A stretch of DNA of 64,000 nt from Planctomycetota bacterium (GCA_016794425.1 JAEUHR010000016.1:18446-82445), one strand, 5' to 3'; counted from the stretch's first letter, positions 7,845 to 17,064 are shown. Notes: generated by a model not told the origin, from the letters alone. Made by a program: numbers and translations.

Positions 7845-8966
7845 TCAGAGCACGCGGATGGCGCTCGAGAAGAGCCACGGTTCGCCGCGCGGCGTCGTCA
7901 CCTCGACGCGGTACGTGCCAGCCACTGGCGCCTCGACCACCAACTCGGCTCCGTCCACAGCGGCGACGTCGCGGCCATCACGAAGCAGCAGGATGTGCGC
8001 CGCGTGCGGCAGTCGCACGCGCAAACGGGTGCCGGAGCCGGCCGTGACTTCGCCGCCGCCCAGCACGCATTCGCCATGACGCTCGCCGCGGAAGTCGAAC
8101 CCGGTGCCTTCGCCGAACAGATCGAACGAGACATAGGTGCGACCGCGGCGGATCCCGTCCACCAGGTCGCTCTCGGTCCGGCGCGCCGCGAGCACGTGCG
8201 TGCTGAGGGTCGCGAACACCTCGCGATACGTGCCGATCGTGCCGCCGAGTGGCCCGAAGACACGGACGCTGGCATGCGCGTCGTTGCCACCGATCGGCAC
8301 GAACCTCCGCCCGGTCGTCAGCGCCCGATCCCATTCGTCGAAGACACCCCGGCTGCGCACACAGAAGCGAGCCATCAGGGACCGCAGCGGCAGCAGCAGT
8401 CCCGTGGCCAGGGTGCCGACGTAGGAGCTCGCCATGGCTCCGGCGTGGAGGTTGACGATCTCCACGCCGTCGAGCTCGGCCGTGGCCCAAGGCACCCGCC
8501 ACAGTTCCGCGTGGCAAACGAAGGTCACGGCACCCATGGCAGCCGCCTCTCGAGCCAGCAGCGCGAAGTGCTGCCAGCGGCGCAGAGGCCGCTGCAACGG
8601 GAAGGCCAGCAGCGTTCCCTGCGGCGTGCGCACCTCGGCTCCGACCAGGAACAAGACGCCGTCACGTTCGCCGCGGATCCCGTCCCGCACCGACGCGTCG
8701 GTCTGGTGATCGGTCATCACGACGAAGTTCAGGCCGCATGCAACCGACGCGGCGACGATCTCCGCCTCGGTGCCGCTCGAGTCGTGGGACAGTCGGCCGT
8801 GACAGTGCACGACGCCCTTCCAGTCGCGCAGGTCGGTGCCGGCGACGAGCGGCGCCTCACTGCCACCGGCGCGCGAGGACGGGTCGAAGGTCGTCAGCGC
8901 GGCACAGGCCGCCGAGAGAACCGGCAACAGCAGTGCGGCGAGAGACGACCGGGTCGGCAGGGTCAC
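7845..8966 (-). CDS. PHP-domain metal-dependent phosphoesterase, lipoprotein
   Basis: This 373-residue protein begins at a GTG (8964-8966) with a lipoprotein signal ending LSAAC (Cys21). The PHP domain motifs appear in order: VHCHGRLSHD (His54, His56, His61, Asp62), MTDHQTD (Asp86, His87), VGAE (Glu111), VCHAEL (His152) and GGNDAH toward the C-terminus. These are the expected metal-binding positions. The C-terminal 100 residues look like a beta-sandwich (HAAHILLLRDGRDVAAVDG), as in other secreted PHP proteins. A role in periplasmic phosphoester hydrolysis is likely; the substrate is unknown. It lies 5 nt downstream of the DUF1579 gene and probably shares its transcript. Confidence 0.82.
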   Translation of the reverse strand: MTLPTRSSLAALLLPVLSAACAALTTFDPSSRAGGSEAPLVAGTDLRDWKGVVHCHGRLSHDSSGTEAEIVAASVACGLNFVVMTDHQTDASVRDGIRGERDGVLFLVGAEVRTPQGTLLAFPLQRPLRRWQHFALLAREAAAMGAVTFVCHAELWRVPWATAELDGVEIVNLHAGAMASSYVGTLATGLLLPLRSLMARFCVRSRGVFDEWDRALTTGRRFVPIGGNDAHASVRVFGPLGGTIGTYREVFATLSTHVLAARRTESDLVDGIRRGRTYVSFDLFGEGTGFDFRGERHGECVLGGGEVTAGSGTRLRVRLPHAAHILLLRDGRDVAAVDGAELVVEAPVAGTYRVEVTTPRGEPWLFSSAIRVL

Positions 8967-8971
8967 CGCGA

Positions 8972-10000
8972 CTACTTCGCCTTGTAGGTGGCGTGGAACG
9001 ACCGGAACGCGTCGCCGGTGGCCGCCAGCGTGTGGTTCTCGGCCGCAGTCGCCTTGCCGTCCGGGCCGAAGCTCAGCACCATGCGCTGCGCCAGGACCTG
9101 CCCCTGCACCTTGCCGGCGGACACCGACACCAGCTGGTCGGCGACCCAGTGCGCGTCCATCGCCATCATCTCGCCGAAGTTGCTGACGTAGACGCCGTGC
9201 AGGCACTTGCGCGCTGCGTCGAACGACCAGAACACGTCGCCGCGGTACTCGCCGGGCATGCCTTCGGCGGTGCCGACGGTGACGCCGTGCAGGATCGTGT
9301 CGCCGAACACGCGCTGGAACGTGTCGGTGCCCGTGATCGCGACTTCGGGCATGCCCGGCGCCATCACCATCGCGCCGCGCACCTCGTAGACGCCGGCGGA
9401 CCGCTGCAGCTGCTGCAGCTCCGGCGCCGGCATCGCACCGTCGAACGCCTTGCACTGCCAGTCGACCTCGTACTCCTGGTCGCTGCGGGTCAGTGTGCCC
9501 TCGAGCGCCGTGCGGCTCGCGCCTTCGGCCAGCAGCAGGTCGATCGTCAGGGCCATCGATTCGCCGCGGACCGTGGTGCGCACGCGCTCGGCGTACGGCT
9601 GCCCCTGCTGGCTCTGCAGCATCGTCTGCAGCATCGTGCCGTCGGCGAGCAGCTGGAACTCGTGCACCTTCGCGAGGCCGCCGTTGTGCACGACGACGTT
9701 GACGTAGCGGCCGAGGTCGCGGTCCCAGCCGAGGTACGAGCGGAACACCATCGGCGCCATGCCGCCGTCGAACACGATCTCGGTGTCCTCCTGCAGGAAG
9801 TGGCCGTCGTGCACCCAGCGGTACGACGAGCGCGCCTTCCACTGCAGGGCTTCGCCGAAGTCGGCGCCGCCGCTGCCTGCCCAGTTGCCGAGCAGCGGCT
9901 CCAGCCGCTTCAGCTCCGGTGCGGGTTCCGGTGCGCCTTGCGCGCACAGCGGCGGGAACAGGATCGCGGCGACGAGAAGGCGGCGCAGAGGGCGTGGCAT
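8972..10000 (-). CDS. secreted tandem DUF1579-like protein
   Basis: This 342-residue protein has a signal peptide (residues 1-20, ending PPLCAQ). Two halves show the same pattern. The first (about 30-165) has LLGNWAGSGG, then SSYRWVHDGHF and YLGWDRDLGRY. The second (about 195-340) has SAGVYEVRGA, then DTFQRVFGDTI, DVFWSFDAARK and DAHWVADQL. The DUF1579 family is named for this G-x-W / E-x-x-F-D beta-barrel pattern; its function is unknown, possibly small-ligand binding. It sits directly upstream of the PHP-domain lipoprotein gene with a 5-nt gap. The duplicated domain is inferred from motif spacing. Confidence 0.7.
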   Translation of the reverse strand: MPRPLRRLLVAAILFPPLCAQGAPEPAPELKRLEPLLGNWAGSGGADFGEALQWKARSSYRWVHDGHFLQEDTEIVFDGGMAPMVFRSYLGWDRDLGRYVNVVVHNGGLAKVHEFQLLADGTMLQTMLQSQQGQPYAERVRTTVRGESMALTIDLLLAEGASRTALEGTLTRSDQEYEVDWQCKAFDGAMPAPELQQLQRSAGVYEVRGAMVMAPGMPEVAITGTDTFQRVFGDTILHGVTVGTAEGMPGEYRGDVFWSFDAARKCLHGVYVSNFGEMMAMDAHWVADQLVSVSAGKVQGQVLAQRMVLSFGPDGKATAAENHTLAATGDAFRSFHATYKAK

Positions 10001-10097
10001 GCCGACGATTACAGCGCTGCCGCCGCCGGCTGGCGAGCGCCGAGCCGACCGCGCGTGTTGAGCCGCGGCCGGGGCGCGGCGATACTCCTCGCCCCAC

Positions 10098-10712
10098 ATG
10101 CCCGCCCTGCCCGACGTCTGGACCTGGGTCACGATCCCCGCGATCGGCGGCCTGATCGGCTGGAGCACCAACTGGCTCGCCGTGAAGATGATCTTCCGGC
10201 CGGTGCGGCCGATCTCGCTGCTCGGCCTGCGGTTGCAGGGGCTGGTGCCGCGGCGCCAGCAGGACCTCGCGGCCGCGATCGGCCGCGTGGTCGGCAACCA
10301 CCTGGTCGAGCACAAGGACATCGTGCGCAGCCTCAACAAGCTCGACCTCGGCGCGGTGTTCGCGAAGGTGCTCGACCGCGGCCTCGGCCCGAAACTCACC
10401 GAGCTGCGCAGCCTGCCGCTGATCGGCGGCTTCCTGACCGAGGAGCGCGTGGGCGAGATCAAGGCGGCGATCGTCGCCGGCATCCTGCAGCACAAGGACG
10501 CGGTGCTCGACGAGGTCGAACGCGGCCTCGAGAAGGGCCTCGACGTGCCGCGGCTGGTCGAGGAGAAGGTCGGCTCGTTCGCGGTCGACCGGCTCGAGCA
10601 GCTGATCCTCGAGGTCGCGAACCGCGAACTGCGCGCGATCGTCGTACTGGGCGGAGTTCTGGGCGTGCTGATCGGGTTGTTGCAGGTCGGCTTCCTGTGG
10701 CTGCGCGGCTGA
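10098..10712 (+). CDS. DUF445 family membrane protein
   Basis: This 204-residue protein has the DUF445 (YheB-like) hallmark: an N-terminal membrane helix running into GWSTNWLAVKMIFRP (about residues 21-35), followed by GLVPRRQQDLAAAIGRVVG and a long amphipathic helical region, and closing with a second membrane helix (IVVLGGVLGVLIGLLQVGF, about 181-199). Such proteins are inner-membrane anchored with a helical bundle; their biochemical role is not established. The length is about half that of the longer DUF445 proteins and normal for the short form. It is divergent from the DUF1579 gene and followed at 10772 by another plus-strand gene. Confidence 0.85.
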   Translation: MPALPDVWTWVTIPAIGGLIGWSTNWLAVKMIFRPVRPISLLGLRLQGLVPRRQQDLAAAIGRVVGNHLVEHKDIVRSLNKLDLGAVFAKVLDRGLGPKLTELRSLPLIGGFLTEERVGEIKAAIVAGILQHKDAVLDEVERGLEKGLDVPRLVEEKVGSFAVDRLEQLILEVANRELRAIVVLGGVLGVLIGLLQVGFLWLRG

Positions 10713-10771
10713 CCGCGTTCCCGACCCGACCCCGTTACGCCGCCGGCCGCCGAGGCCTATCGTCGCCCACC

Positions 10772-12043
10772 ATGTCGCCGACCCAGCTGCTGCGCTCGAC
10801 CGTGTTCGTGACCCTTGCCGGCCTCGCCGCGGCGCAGGAGCGGGCCCCCGCCGCCTATCCGGAGCGCGACCTGCTGAGCCCGTTCCGCCATCCGACCGAC
10901 GTCTATGCGCCACCGGACGAGCTGTTCCGGCTGCTGCGGTCGATGCGGCGGATCGCCGACCAGCCGGGCGCCGCGAAGTCGTACGACGAACGCGGCCGCG
11001 AGGTCGTCGACGATGCGGGCTGGCGCGACCTGATGGCGCAGGTCGAGCAGATCGGCGTCGACGCCGCCTATCTGGCGCAGATCCTGCGGCTGCACCGCGA
11101 CGCCGACGAACGCGCGACGGCGTGCTACGCGATGTTCTACTGCCCCGATGTCGAGAACGTGCTGAACCTGATCTCGCACATCCCCGGCGAACCGGTCCGG
11201 CAGACTCGCGAAGCGGCGCTGCCGCGCGCGATCCGCTTCGTGCAGGCGCACCTCGGCCGGCGCTTCGGCGACCTCGACGACGACCGCAAGAAGGCGCTGC
11301 TCGCGGCAATGCCGCAGCCCGGCAGCCCGGTCGCGCGCGCGCGCGGCATCCAGCGGCTGCCGACCGACGCCGACCCGCTCTACCACGGCCTGCGGCTGGT
11401 GCCGTTCTTCCAGCTGCTCGACCTCGACGATGCCGACGACCAGGCGCAGGGCCTCTGGTTCCTGAAGGAAGTGTTCCGGCTGCGCATCGACCAGGCGCAG
11501 CTGTGGCTCGAGCCGGCGCTGCCGCGCGTGCGCGAACTGCTCGCGTCGCCGGACACGGCGGTGCAGAACGAGGCGATCGGCCTGCTGCAGGCGATCGGCC
11601 CGCGCGACCTGCCGGCGCCGCCGCTCGAATCGCCCGCCGCGCTGCAGGCCTGGGCCGCAACGGCGACGAAGACGCTGTTCCCGCCGATCCGCAACCTCAA
11701 CGACGCGGTCGTGCAGCTGCACGCGAGCCCCGAACGCTCTGCGATCGTGGCCGCCGGCCGCGAAGCGCTCGCCAACTCCTCGATCGGCGACCCGTTCCAG
11801 GGCCGCCTCGCCGACGGCCAGTACTACCGCGGCTTCCGCGTCGTCACCGTGCCCGAGGCCCTGCAACCGCTCGCGATCCCCGCCGGCGCCGTGATCACCG
11901 CCGTCAACGGCGTGCAGGTCACCGACGCCGCGAGCCTGCTGCGCACGCTGCAGCGCCTGCTCGACCAGCCCGGCCCGCGCAAGCTGATGGTCGACTACGT
12001 GCGCGGCGACAAACCGCACGCCGTCGAGTACCGCGTACTCTGA
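10772..12043 (+). CDS. secreted protein with helical repeats and C-terminal PDZ-like domain
   Basis: This 423-residue protein has a signal peptide (residues 1-21, ending LAAAQ). Residues 35-310 are mostly alpha-helical and resemble HEAT-type repeats in spacing. The last 90 residues look like a PDZ domain: FRVVTVPEALQPL, then IPAGAVITAVNGVQVTDAASLLRTL and a DYVRG strand. No protease triad was seen, so this is a PDZ-bearing adaptor rather than an HtrA-type protease. It lies 59 nt after the DUF445 gene on the same strand and is followed by a strong hairpin at 12128. The function is unknown. Confidence 0.7.
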   Translation: MSPTQLLRSTVFVTLAGLAAAQERAPAAYPERDLLSPFRHPTDVYAPPDELFRLLRSMRRIADQPGAAKSYDERGREVVDDAGWRDLMAQVEQIGVDAAYLAQILRLHRDADERATACYAMFYCPDVENVLNLISHIPGEPVRQTREAALPRAIRFVQAHLGRRFGDLDDDRKKALLAAMPQPGSPVARARGIQRLPTDADPLYHGLRLVPFFQLLDLDDADDQAQGLWFLKEVFRLRIDQAQLWLEPALPRVRELLASPDTAVQNEAIGLLQAIGPRDLPAPPLESPAALQAWAATATKTLFPPIRNLNDAVVQLHASPERSAIVAAGREALANSSIGDPFQGRLADGQYYRGFRVVTVPEALQPLAIPAGAVITAVNGVQVTDAASLLRTLQRLLDQPGPRKLMVDYVRGDKPHAVEYRVL

Positions 12044-12127
12044 CCGACCGCGAGCCGCAACCCACCGACCGCCCCCACCAAGTCCCTGCGCGAGCCCCAC
12101 GAGTCGCCGAGCCCTGTAGTCGCCGTT

Positions 12128-12157
12128 GAGCCGCGCCCGCGCAGCGGGCGTCGGCTC
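12128..12157. terminator. 13-bp hairpin with 3-nt loop between convergent genes
   Basis: GAGCCG plus CGCCCGC (12128-12140) pairs with GCGGGCG plus CGGCTC (12144-12150 and 12152-12157) around a GCA loop, with a single unpaired T at 12151. It lies in the 143-nt gap between the convergent stops at 12043 and 12187. No T tract follows, so any termination activity would be of a non-canonical GC-rich type. Confidence 0.5.
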
Positions 12158-12186
12158 CAAGGGCGGCGGCCCCGCCAACTCGCCCC

Positions 12187-13320
12187 TTATTTATAGGTCT
12201 TTGCCACCCAGGCGCGCCACTTGGCGTCGAACTGGTCGAAGTCCATGCCGTAGAGCTGCGTCAGCAGCTGCTCGTGGCGTTCGACGGTGTAGCCGCCCTT
12301 CATGCCGAGCATCAGCTGGCCGAACTTGGCGCGATCCTGCGCCAGCAGGAAGTCGACGCGCGACCACGACTGGATGTGGCCGTAGTAGCCGAGGTCGGTC
12401 ACGGTGCACAGGTCGCGGAACGGCGTGAACAGGTCGTCGCGCTTGGCGCGCGCGAACACCTTCTTGTGCCACTCGCCCTGCTGCATCGGGTCGACGTGTT
12501 CGTCGTCGCGGATCGCGCAGAAGATCATGTTGGTCTCGATCTGCCGCTCGTACCAGTGCGCGATGCCGTTCTTGGCCCAGTACGGCGCGCCACCCTGCGC
12601 ATCGACGAACGTCTGGACCAGCAGGAAGCGGAAGTGCGCGTGCACGTCGGCTTCGGTGCGCGGGTCGTCGTCCTCGGCGGTCAGCACGAAGCCGATCTGG
12701 CCGCTGCTGCCGTAGGACACGCCCTGCGACAGTTCGCTCTTGCGGCCGCAGAACGTGTCCAGGTAGCGCACCAGGTCCGACTTCTTCTGGAACAGCAGCA
12801 GCGCGAACTTGCCCTTCTGGCCGAGGTGCGTGCCGGACGCGTCGTCGTGGCCGACCAGTTTGGCGAAGTCCGCGTAGAGGTCCTCGGCGCGCTGCGCGAA
12901 CAGGTGCAGCCGCAACCACGGCGACAGCTTGCTGGCGCGGCCCGGCACCTTCGACCACTTCTTGTTGAGGCGCTGCAGCTCTGTGTTGGTCAGCTTGCGC
13001 ACGTCGGGCTCGGCCGGCGCCGCCGTGGTGCCGAGGTTGCAGCCGATCCGGAAGTGCGCGGTCTCGACCCACAGGATGCGGTTCTCGCCGAGGATCTTCT
13101 CGATGTCGCCAGTGCGCTTGCCATCGGCCCAGTCCATCGGCCCGTAGGACAGGATGCCGAGCGCCTGCATGGCCTTCGCGTCGCCCTTCGTGAACGGATC
13201 GATCGGGCCTTCCTTGACGACGTCCTCGTCGTCCTTCGTGGTGCCGGGCGCCGGTGTCTGGGCGAACGACAGGGACGCGAATGCGGCGAGCGCGCCGAGG
13301 GTGCGGATCAGGTGGGCCAT
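12187..13320 (-). CDS. secreted protein of unknown function
   Basis: This 377-residue protein has a signal peptide (residues 1-20, ending LSFAQ). It is less beta-rich and more charged than its neighbours. The segments WVETAHFRIGCN, KFALLLFQKKSDLVRYLDTF and GGAPYWAKNGIAHWYE recall the layout of secreted DUF1570 or peptidase-MA-like proteins, where a helix bearing HExxH sits at the place of GIAHWYE, but the zinc motif itself is absent. It could be a degenerate member or unrelated. It is transcribed towards the hairpin at 12128. The gene is well supported by length, signal peptide and composition; the function is not. Confidence 0.72.
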   Translation of the reverse strand: MAHLIRTLGALAAFASLSFAQTPAPGTTKDDEDVVKEGPIDPFTKGDAKAMQALGILSYGPMDWADGKRTGDIEKILGENRILWVETAHFRIGCNLGTTAAPAEPDVRKLTNTELQRLNKKWSKVPGRASKLSPWLRLHLFAQRAEDLYADFAKLVGHDDASGTHLGQKGKFALLLFQKKSDLVRYLDTFCGRKSELSQGVSYGSSGQIGFVLTAEDDDPRTEADVHAHFRFLLVQTFVDAQGGAPYWAKNGIAHWYERQIETNMIFCAIRDDEHVDPMQQGEWHKKVFARAKRDDLFTPFRDLCTVTDLGYYGHIQSWSRVDFLLAQDRAKFGQLMLGMKGGYTVERHEQLLTQLYGMDFDQFDAKWRAWVAKTYK

Positions 13321-13377
13321 GGCGAGGGGTCGCAGGGCAGACTGGGCGCAGAGCCTACCACGGGCCGGCGGGCGCGG

Positions 13378-15168
13378 TCAGCGCGCCAGCAGCGCGTCGA
13401 CGTCGGCGGTGATCGCTTCGGCCCAGGTGCGGTAGGCCGCCGCACCGAGGTGCAGGAAGTCGGGCATCACGGCCGGGTCGATGGCGCCGTCGGCGCCGAC
13501 GAACCGCGGCCCGAGGTCGCGGCAGACCACCATCGGATCCGAGGCGAACGCGGCCGCCGCCAGCGCACTGGCCCGCGCGCACTTCTCGCGCTGCGCCGAC
13601 GGCCGTTCACCGCGCGGGAAGATCGCCAGCAGCAGCACCTTGGCGTGCGGCAGACCGGTGCGCAGGCGCCGCACGATCGCCTCGATGCCGGCGGCGATCG
13701 CCGGCGCCGAGTCGTCGTCGCCGTTGCTGTTGTTGGTGCCGATCATCACGACGACGGCGCGCACGTCCTGTCCGTCGGCCGCGAGCGCCTCGAGCAGACC
13801 GTGGTCGAGCCGCCACAGCACGTGCTGCGTGCGGTCCGCGGAGATGCCGAGGTTCAGCGCCGCGCGCGGCGCCCAGACCGCGTCCCAGACCGCGCGGCCT
13901 TCGCGCTGCCAGCCCTGCGTGATCGAATCGCCGACGAACACCAGCCGGTGGCCGCCGGCGCGCGCCGCGGCCAGGTCGGCGGCGACGCGCTGCTGCCACC
14001 AGTCGTCGCGGCGCGGCACCGGCCGCACGGTCTCGAACTCGCGCGCGAACGTCGGCGCCGGCCGTTCGGCCCGCGCGTCGAGTTCGTCGAGCCGCAGCCG
14101 CACCGCGCGCACGTACGGCGCTTCGCCGGCGTCCCAGTGGCCGTACGACACCAGCACGAACGTGCCGTCGGGCAACACCTCGACGCCGGCATAGCCGCAA
14201 TCACTGCCGCGCCAGTTGCGCGACAACCGCACGCGATACTGGCCGTCGAGCCCGGCCGCGAGGTCGGCGAACGTACCGACCCACGCGACCCAGTCGCCGC
14301 GCGTCGGGCTGTCGGGCGCCATGTCGCGGAACGACACCAGGAGCCGCCCGTCCGGCGCGTAGGCGGCGACGTGGCGGTCGCCGCACAGGGCAGGCGGCAG
14401 TTCGACCGGCGCCGACCACGCCGCCGCGGCGGCGTCGGCGAACACGACGTGGCTGCCGCGGCGCCGGGCGTTCTCGCGCAGCAGCAGCGCGAGCCGCTTG
14501 CCGTCGGGCGACCACACGGCGCCCGGTTCGCAGAGGTCGAGGTCCGTGCCGCTCCAGACCGCCGTCGGCGCGCTCCAGCCGAGGCCGCCATCGCGCGACC
14601 GTGTCTGCCAGACCGTGAACTGCGTGGCTTCGCCGCTGCCGGTGGCGAAACGGCCGTCGTCGTGGAAGAACGCGGCGTGCTCGCCGCCGGGCAGCGGCAC
14701 GACGCTCGCCATCGCGACGATGCCGCCGAACGCGCCGATCGGCGCGAGCGGCGTCCAGGTCGCGCCGTCGTCGGTCGAGACGCTGCTGCGGATCGGATAC
14801 AGGCCGGAGAACAGCACGAGCCGCGCGCGGCCGTCGCGGTCGACCAACCGGTGGATCGTCGGCGTCTCCTGGCTGGTCGCCCACGACTCGGGCACCGGCA
14901 GCGGTTCGCTCCACGTGCGGCCACCGTCGCTGCTGCGCTGGAGCACGATCGCGCCGCGCCCGTGGCCGCGCGGATGCACGCACAGGATCGTGCGACCGTC
15001 GGCCAGCAGCACCGTGGTCGGATGGCCGAGGTACTGGCCCGGTTCGCGGTGCACCGTCACCTGGCGCTCGCGTTCGCCGTCGAGGTCGAGCCAGCGAAGT
15101 GGGGCCTGCGCGGCGAGCTGGCCGCACGACAGGAACAAGAACGGGAGCCACCGGCACGGCGCACGCAT
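13378..15168 (-). CDS. sialidase-like propeller fused to SGNH hydrolase, secreted
   Basis: This 596-residue protein has a signal peptide (residues 1-21, ending QLAAQ). Residues 30-365 form a sialidase/BNR-type propeller with three Asp boxes: SSDGGRTW (79-86), STDDGATW (131-138) and SRDGGLGW (191-198), plus RDM near 281. Residues 400-596 form an SGNH hydrolase: GDSITQGW (nucleophile Ser415), GISADRTQHVLWRL (Gly441), GTNN (Asn479) and DFLH (Asp570, His573). The fusion fits an enzyme that recognises or trims sialic-acid-like or other glycans and removes O-acyl groups. Whether the propeller is a true exo-sialidase is unclear, because the arginine triad was not all located. It ends 57 nt from the neighbouring minus-strand gene start. 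Confidence 0.8.
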   Translation of the reverse strand: MRAPCRWLPFLFLSCGQLAAQAPLRWLDLDGERERQVTVHREPGQYLGHPTTVLLADGRTILCVHPRGHGRGAIVLQRSSDGGRTWSEPLPVPESWATSQETPTIHRLVDRDGRARLVLFSGLYPIRSSVSTDDGATWTPLAPIGAFGGIVAMASVVPLPGGEHAAFFHDDGRFATGSGEATQFTVWQTRSRDGGLGWSAPTAVWSGTDLDLCEPGAVWSPDGKRLALLLRENARRRGSHVVFADAAAAAWSAPVELPPALCGDRHVAAYAPDGRLLVSFRDMAPDSPTRGDWVAWVGTFADLAAGLDGQYRVRLSRNWRGSDCGYAGVEVLPDGTFVLVSYGHWDAGEAPYVRAVRLRLDELDARAERPAPTFAREFETVRPVPRRDDWWQQRVAADLAAARAGGHRLVFVGDSITQGWQREGRAVWDAVWAPRAALNLGISADRTQHVLWRLDHGLLEALAADGQDVRAVVVMIGTNNSNGDDDSAPAIAAGIEAIVRRLRTGLPHAKVLLLAIFPRGERPSAQREKCARASALAAAAFASDPMVVCRDLGPRFVGADGAIDPAVMPDFLHLGAAAYRTWAEAITADVDALLAR

Positions 15169-15309
15169 GCGGGGCGTCGTAGCGGTCGTGCGTGGCGCCG
15201 CAAGGGGCACGGCATGCGGGAGGGATTGACGATCCTGCCGGAGCCATCGACAGTGTGGTCGCCGCGGACGTCTCACTCCGGCCGCGTCGGCGCCACTGTC
15301 TCGAGGAGC

Positions 15310-16794
15310 ATGCTGCGCAAACTCTCCGGTTCGTTTTTCCTTTCCGCTCCGTTGCTGTCGGCCGCGCTTGGTGCCCAGTGCACCACGGACTGGGTCGATC
15401 CGCTCGGTCCCGCGGTATTCGGACAGTTGGTCTTCTCGACCGTGGCCACGGCCACGGCCCTGCCATCGGGCGACCTGGTGGTCGGCGGCCTGTTCGACTC
15501 GATCGCCGGCGTCGCCGCTGCGAACCTCGCGCGCAGGAACGGCACGACCTGGCACGCGTTCGGCACCGGTGCGAACGATCTGGTCTGGACCGCCGGGACT
15601 CTGTCGGGCGGCGACCTCGTCGTCGGCGGCGACTTCACGACGGTCGACGGCACGGCGGCGCTGCGGATCGCGCGCTGGAACGGCAGCACCTGGTCGCCGT
15701 TCGGCAGCGGCGCCAATGGCAGAGTGAGGTGTGTGCTGCCGCTGCCCGGCAACGAGCTGATCGTCGGCGGCGATTTCACCACGATCGATGGCGTCGCGGC
15801 AGCGCACATCGCGCGCTGGAACGGCAGCACGTGGTCACCGTTGGGAGCCGGCCCGGGAGCCAGCGTGACGTCACTGGCCCGGCTCGCCAACGGCGACGTG
15901 GTCGCGGCCAGTGGCGCCGGCAGCACGTCGAACTCGCTGGGCGTGCGCCGCTGGGACGGCACCACGTGGAGCCTGCTCGGTTCGTTCACCCTGCCACCGG
16001 GTCCGTTCGGCATCCCGGCACTCGTCAACACGGTCTTCGTGCGGGCCAACGGCGACCTGTTGGTCGGCGGCCTGTTCCTGCACGCCGACGGCAACCCCGC
16101 CAACGGCATCGCCAGCTGGGACGGCAGCACGTGGAGCGACATCGGCTCGCCCGACACGCTCGGCACCACCACGCTGGCCGAACTGCCCGACGGGGACCTG
16201 CTCGCCGGCCATGCGACGCTGCTGCGTCGCGACGGAACCACTTGGACCACGGTCCCGCAATCGACCCGGTACTACAACCAGTTGCTGCTGGGCGCCGACG
16301 GCACCGTGACGGCGGTCGGCTCGCAGGGACCGGGCTGGGCCGAGGGTGCGATCGTGCAGCTCGCCTCCAACTGCCCCGCCACCTCGGCGCCGCAGGGGCT
16401 CGGCTGCGCGAGCAGCGGCGGCGCGAACGTGCTCGCGGCGACCACGTTGCCGTGGGTCGACGCCACGTTCCGCGCGCAGGGCAGTGGCCTGCCGGGCCTG
16501 GCATTGGTCGCCGCCGTGACGAGCCTCACCTCGATCCCGCAGGCCGTGCTACCGCTGCAGACCGTGTTCGCGCAGGCGCCGGCCGGCTGCGACCTGCTGG
16601 TCGCGCCGGACATCCTGCAGGTGCTGGTCACCACGACCGGCACCGCGGAGTCGTCGCTCTTCCTGCCGAGCGCGCCGCCGATCGTCGGGGTGACGTTCTT
16701 CCACCAGATGGTGCCGCTCGAGCTCGATCCGCTCGGCAACATCGTGCAGGTGACCGCGACCAACGCGCTGCAGCTGACCGCCGGCGTGCTGTGA
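15310..16794 (+). CDS. secreted repeat beta-propeller protein (DUF5122/kelch-like units) with shared C-terminal module
   Basis: This 494-residue protein has a signal peptide (1-22, ending LGAQ). An AGGAG-like site sits just before the ATG at 15310; in-frame upstream ATGs lack this and would spoil the signal peptide. Residues 50-355 hold six or seven units of about 45-50 residues with the pattern ARWNGSTWSPxGxG, then LPxGDLVVGGDF. These resemble delta-60/DUF5122-type beta-propeller blades. The last 130 residues begin LGCASSGGANVLAATTLPW and end ATNALQLTAGVL, and match the tails of the proteins at 46588, 53021 and 56192. The protein is presumably at the cell surface; its ligand is unknown. Confidence 0.78.
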   Translation: MLRKLSGSFFLSAPLLSAALGAQCTTDWVDPLGPAVFGQLVFSTVATATALPSGDLVVGGLFDSIAGVAAANLARRNGTTWHAFGTGANDLVWTAGTLSGGDLVVGGDFTTVDGTAALRIARWNGSTWSPFGSGANGRVRCVLPLPGNELIVGGDFTTIDGVAAAHIARWNGSTWSPLGAGPGASVTSLARLANGDVVAASGAGSTSNSLGVRRWDGTTWSLLGSFTLPPGPFGIPALVNTVFVRANGDLLVGGLFLHADGNPANGIASWDGSTWSDIGSPDTLGTTTLAELPDGDLLAGHATLLRRDGTTWTTVPQSTRYYNQLLLGADGTVTAVGSQGPGWAEGAIVQLASNCPATSAPQGLGCASSGGANVLAATTLPWVDATFRAQGSGLPGLALVAAVTSLTSIPQAVLPLQTVFAQAPAGCDLLVAPDILQVLVTTTGTAESSLFLPSAPPIVGVTFFHQMVPLELDPLGNIVQVTATNALQLTAGVL

Positions 16795-16864
16795 GAGCGG
16801 GACGCGACGGCGCGCGGTTCGGGCCTTCCCTTGGCTCGGTCGCGTCGGTACCGTCGCGCGGCGT

Positions 16865-16941
16865 CGGGCCGTAGCGCAGTCTGGTAGCGCGACTGGTTTG
16901 GGACCAGTAGGTCGGTGGTTCGAATCCACTCGGCCCGACCA
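16865..16941 (+). tRNA. tRNA-Pro (anticodon UGG)
   Basis: The 77-nt gene folds as a cloverleaf. The acceptor stem CGGGCCG (16865-16871) pairs with CGGCCCG (16931-16937); the D arm is GCGCAGTCTGGTAGCGC; the anticodon stem ACTGG/CCAGT encloses loop TTTGGGA with anticodon TGG; the T arm GGTGG-TTCGAAT-CCACT follows. Discriminator A (16938) is followed by an encoded CCA (16939-16941). The anticodon reads Pro codons. No other tRNA is adjacent. Confidence 0.95.
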
Positions 16942-17064
16942 ACTCGGCGTCGTCGAGCGAGCCCCGACGTACGGCTCGCCCGGGCAGGACGCCGCCGGGG
17001 CAACCGGGACGGGCGACCATCGCCACCAGGACGCTGCCGCCCGGATCGCCGGCGACCGCCTCGG

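Noticed and set aside
12187..13320. A zinc metallopeptidase active site in the protein at 12187
   Set aside because: The helix that might carry HExxH reads GIAHWYE and lacks the second His and the Glu in the right place, so a protease call is not supported.
16804..16858. An inverted repeat between CGCGACGG and CCGTCGCG just before the tRNA gene
   Set aside because: The arms are only 8 bp and about 40 nt apart, which is too weak for a terminator or regulatory hairpin in DNA of this composition.
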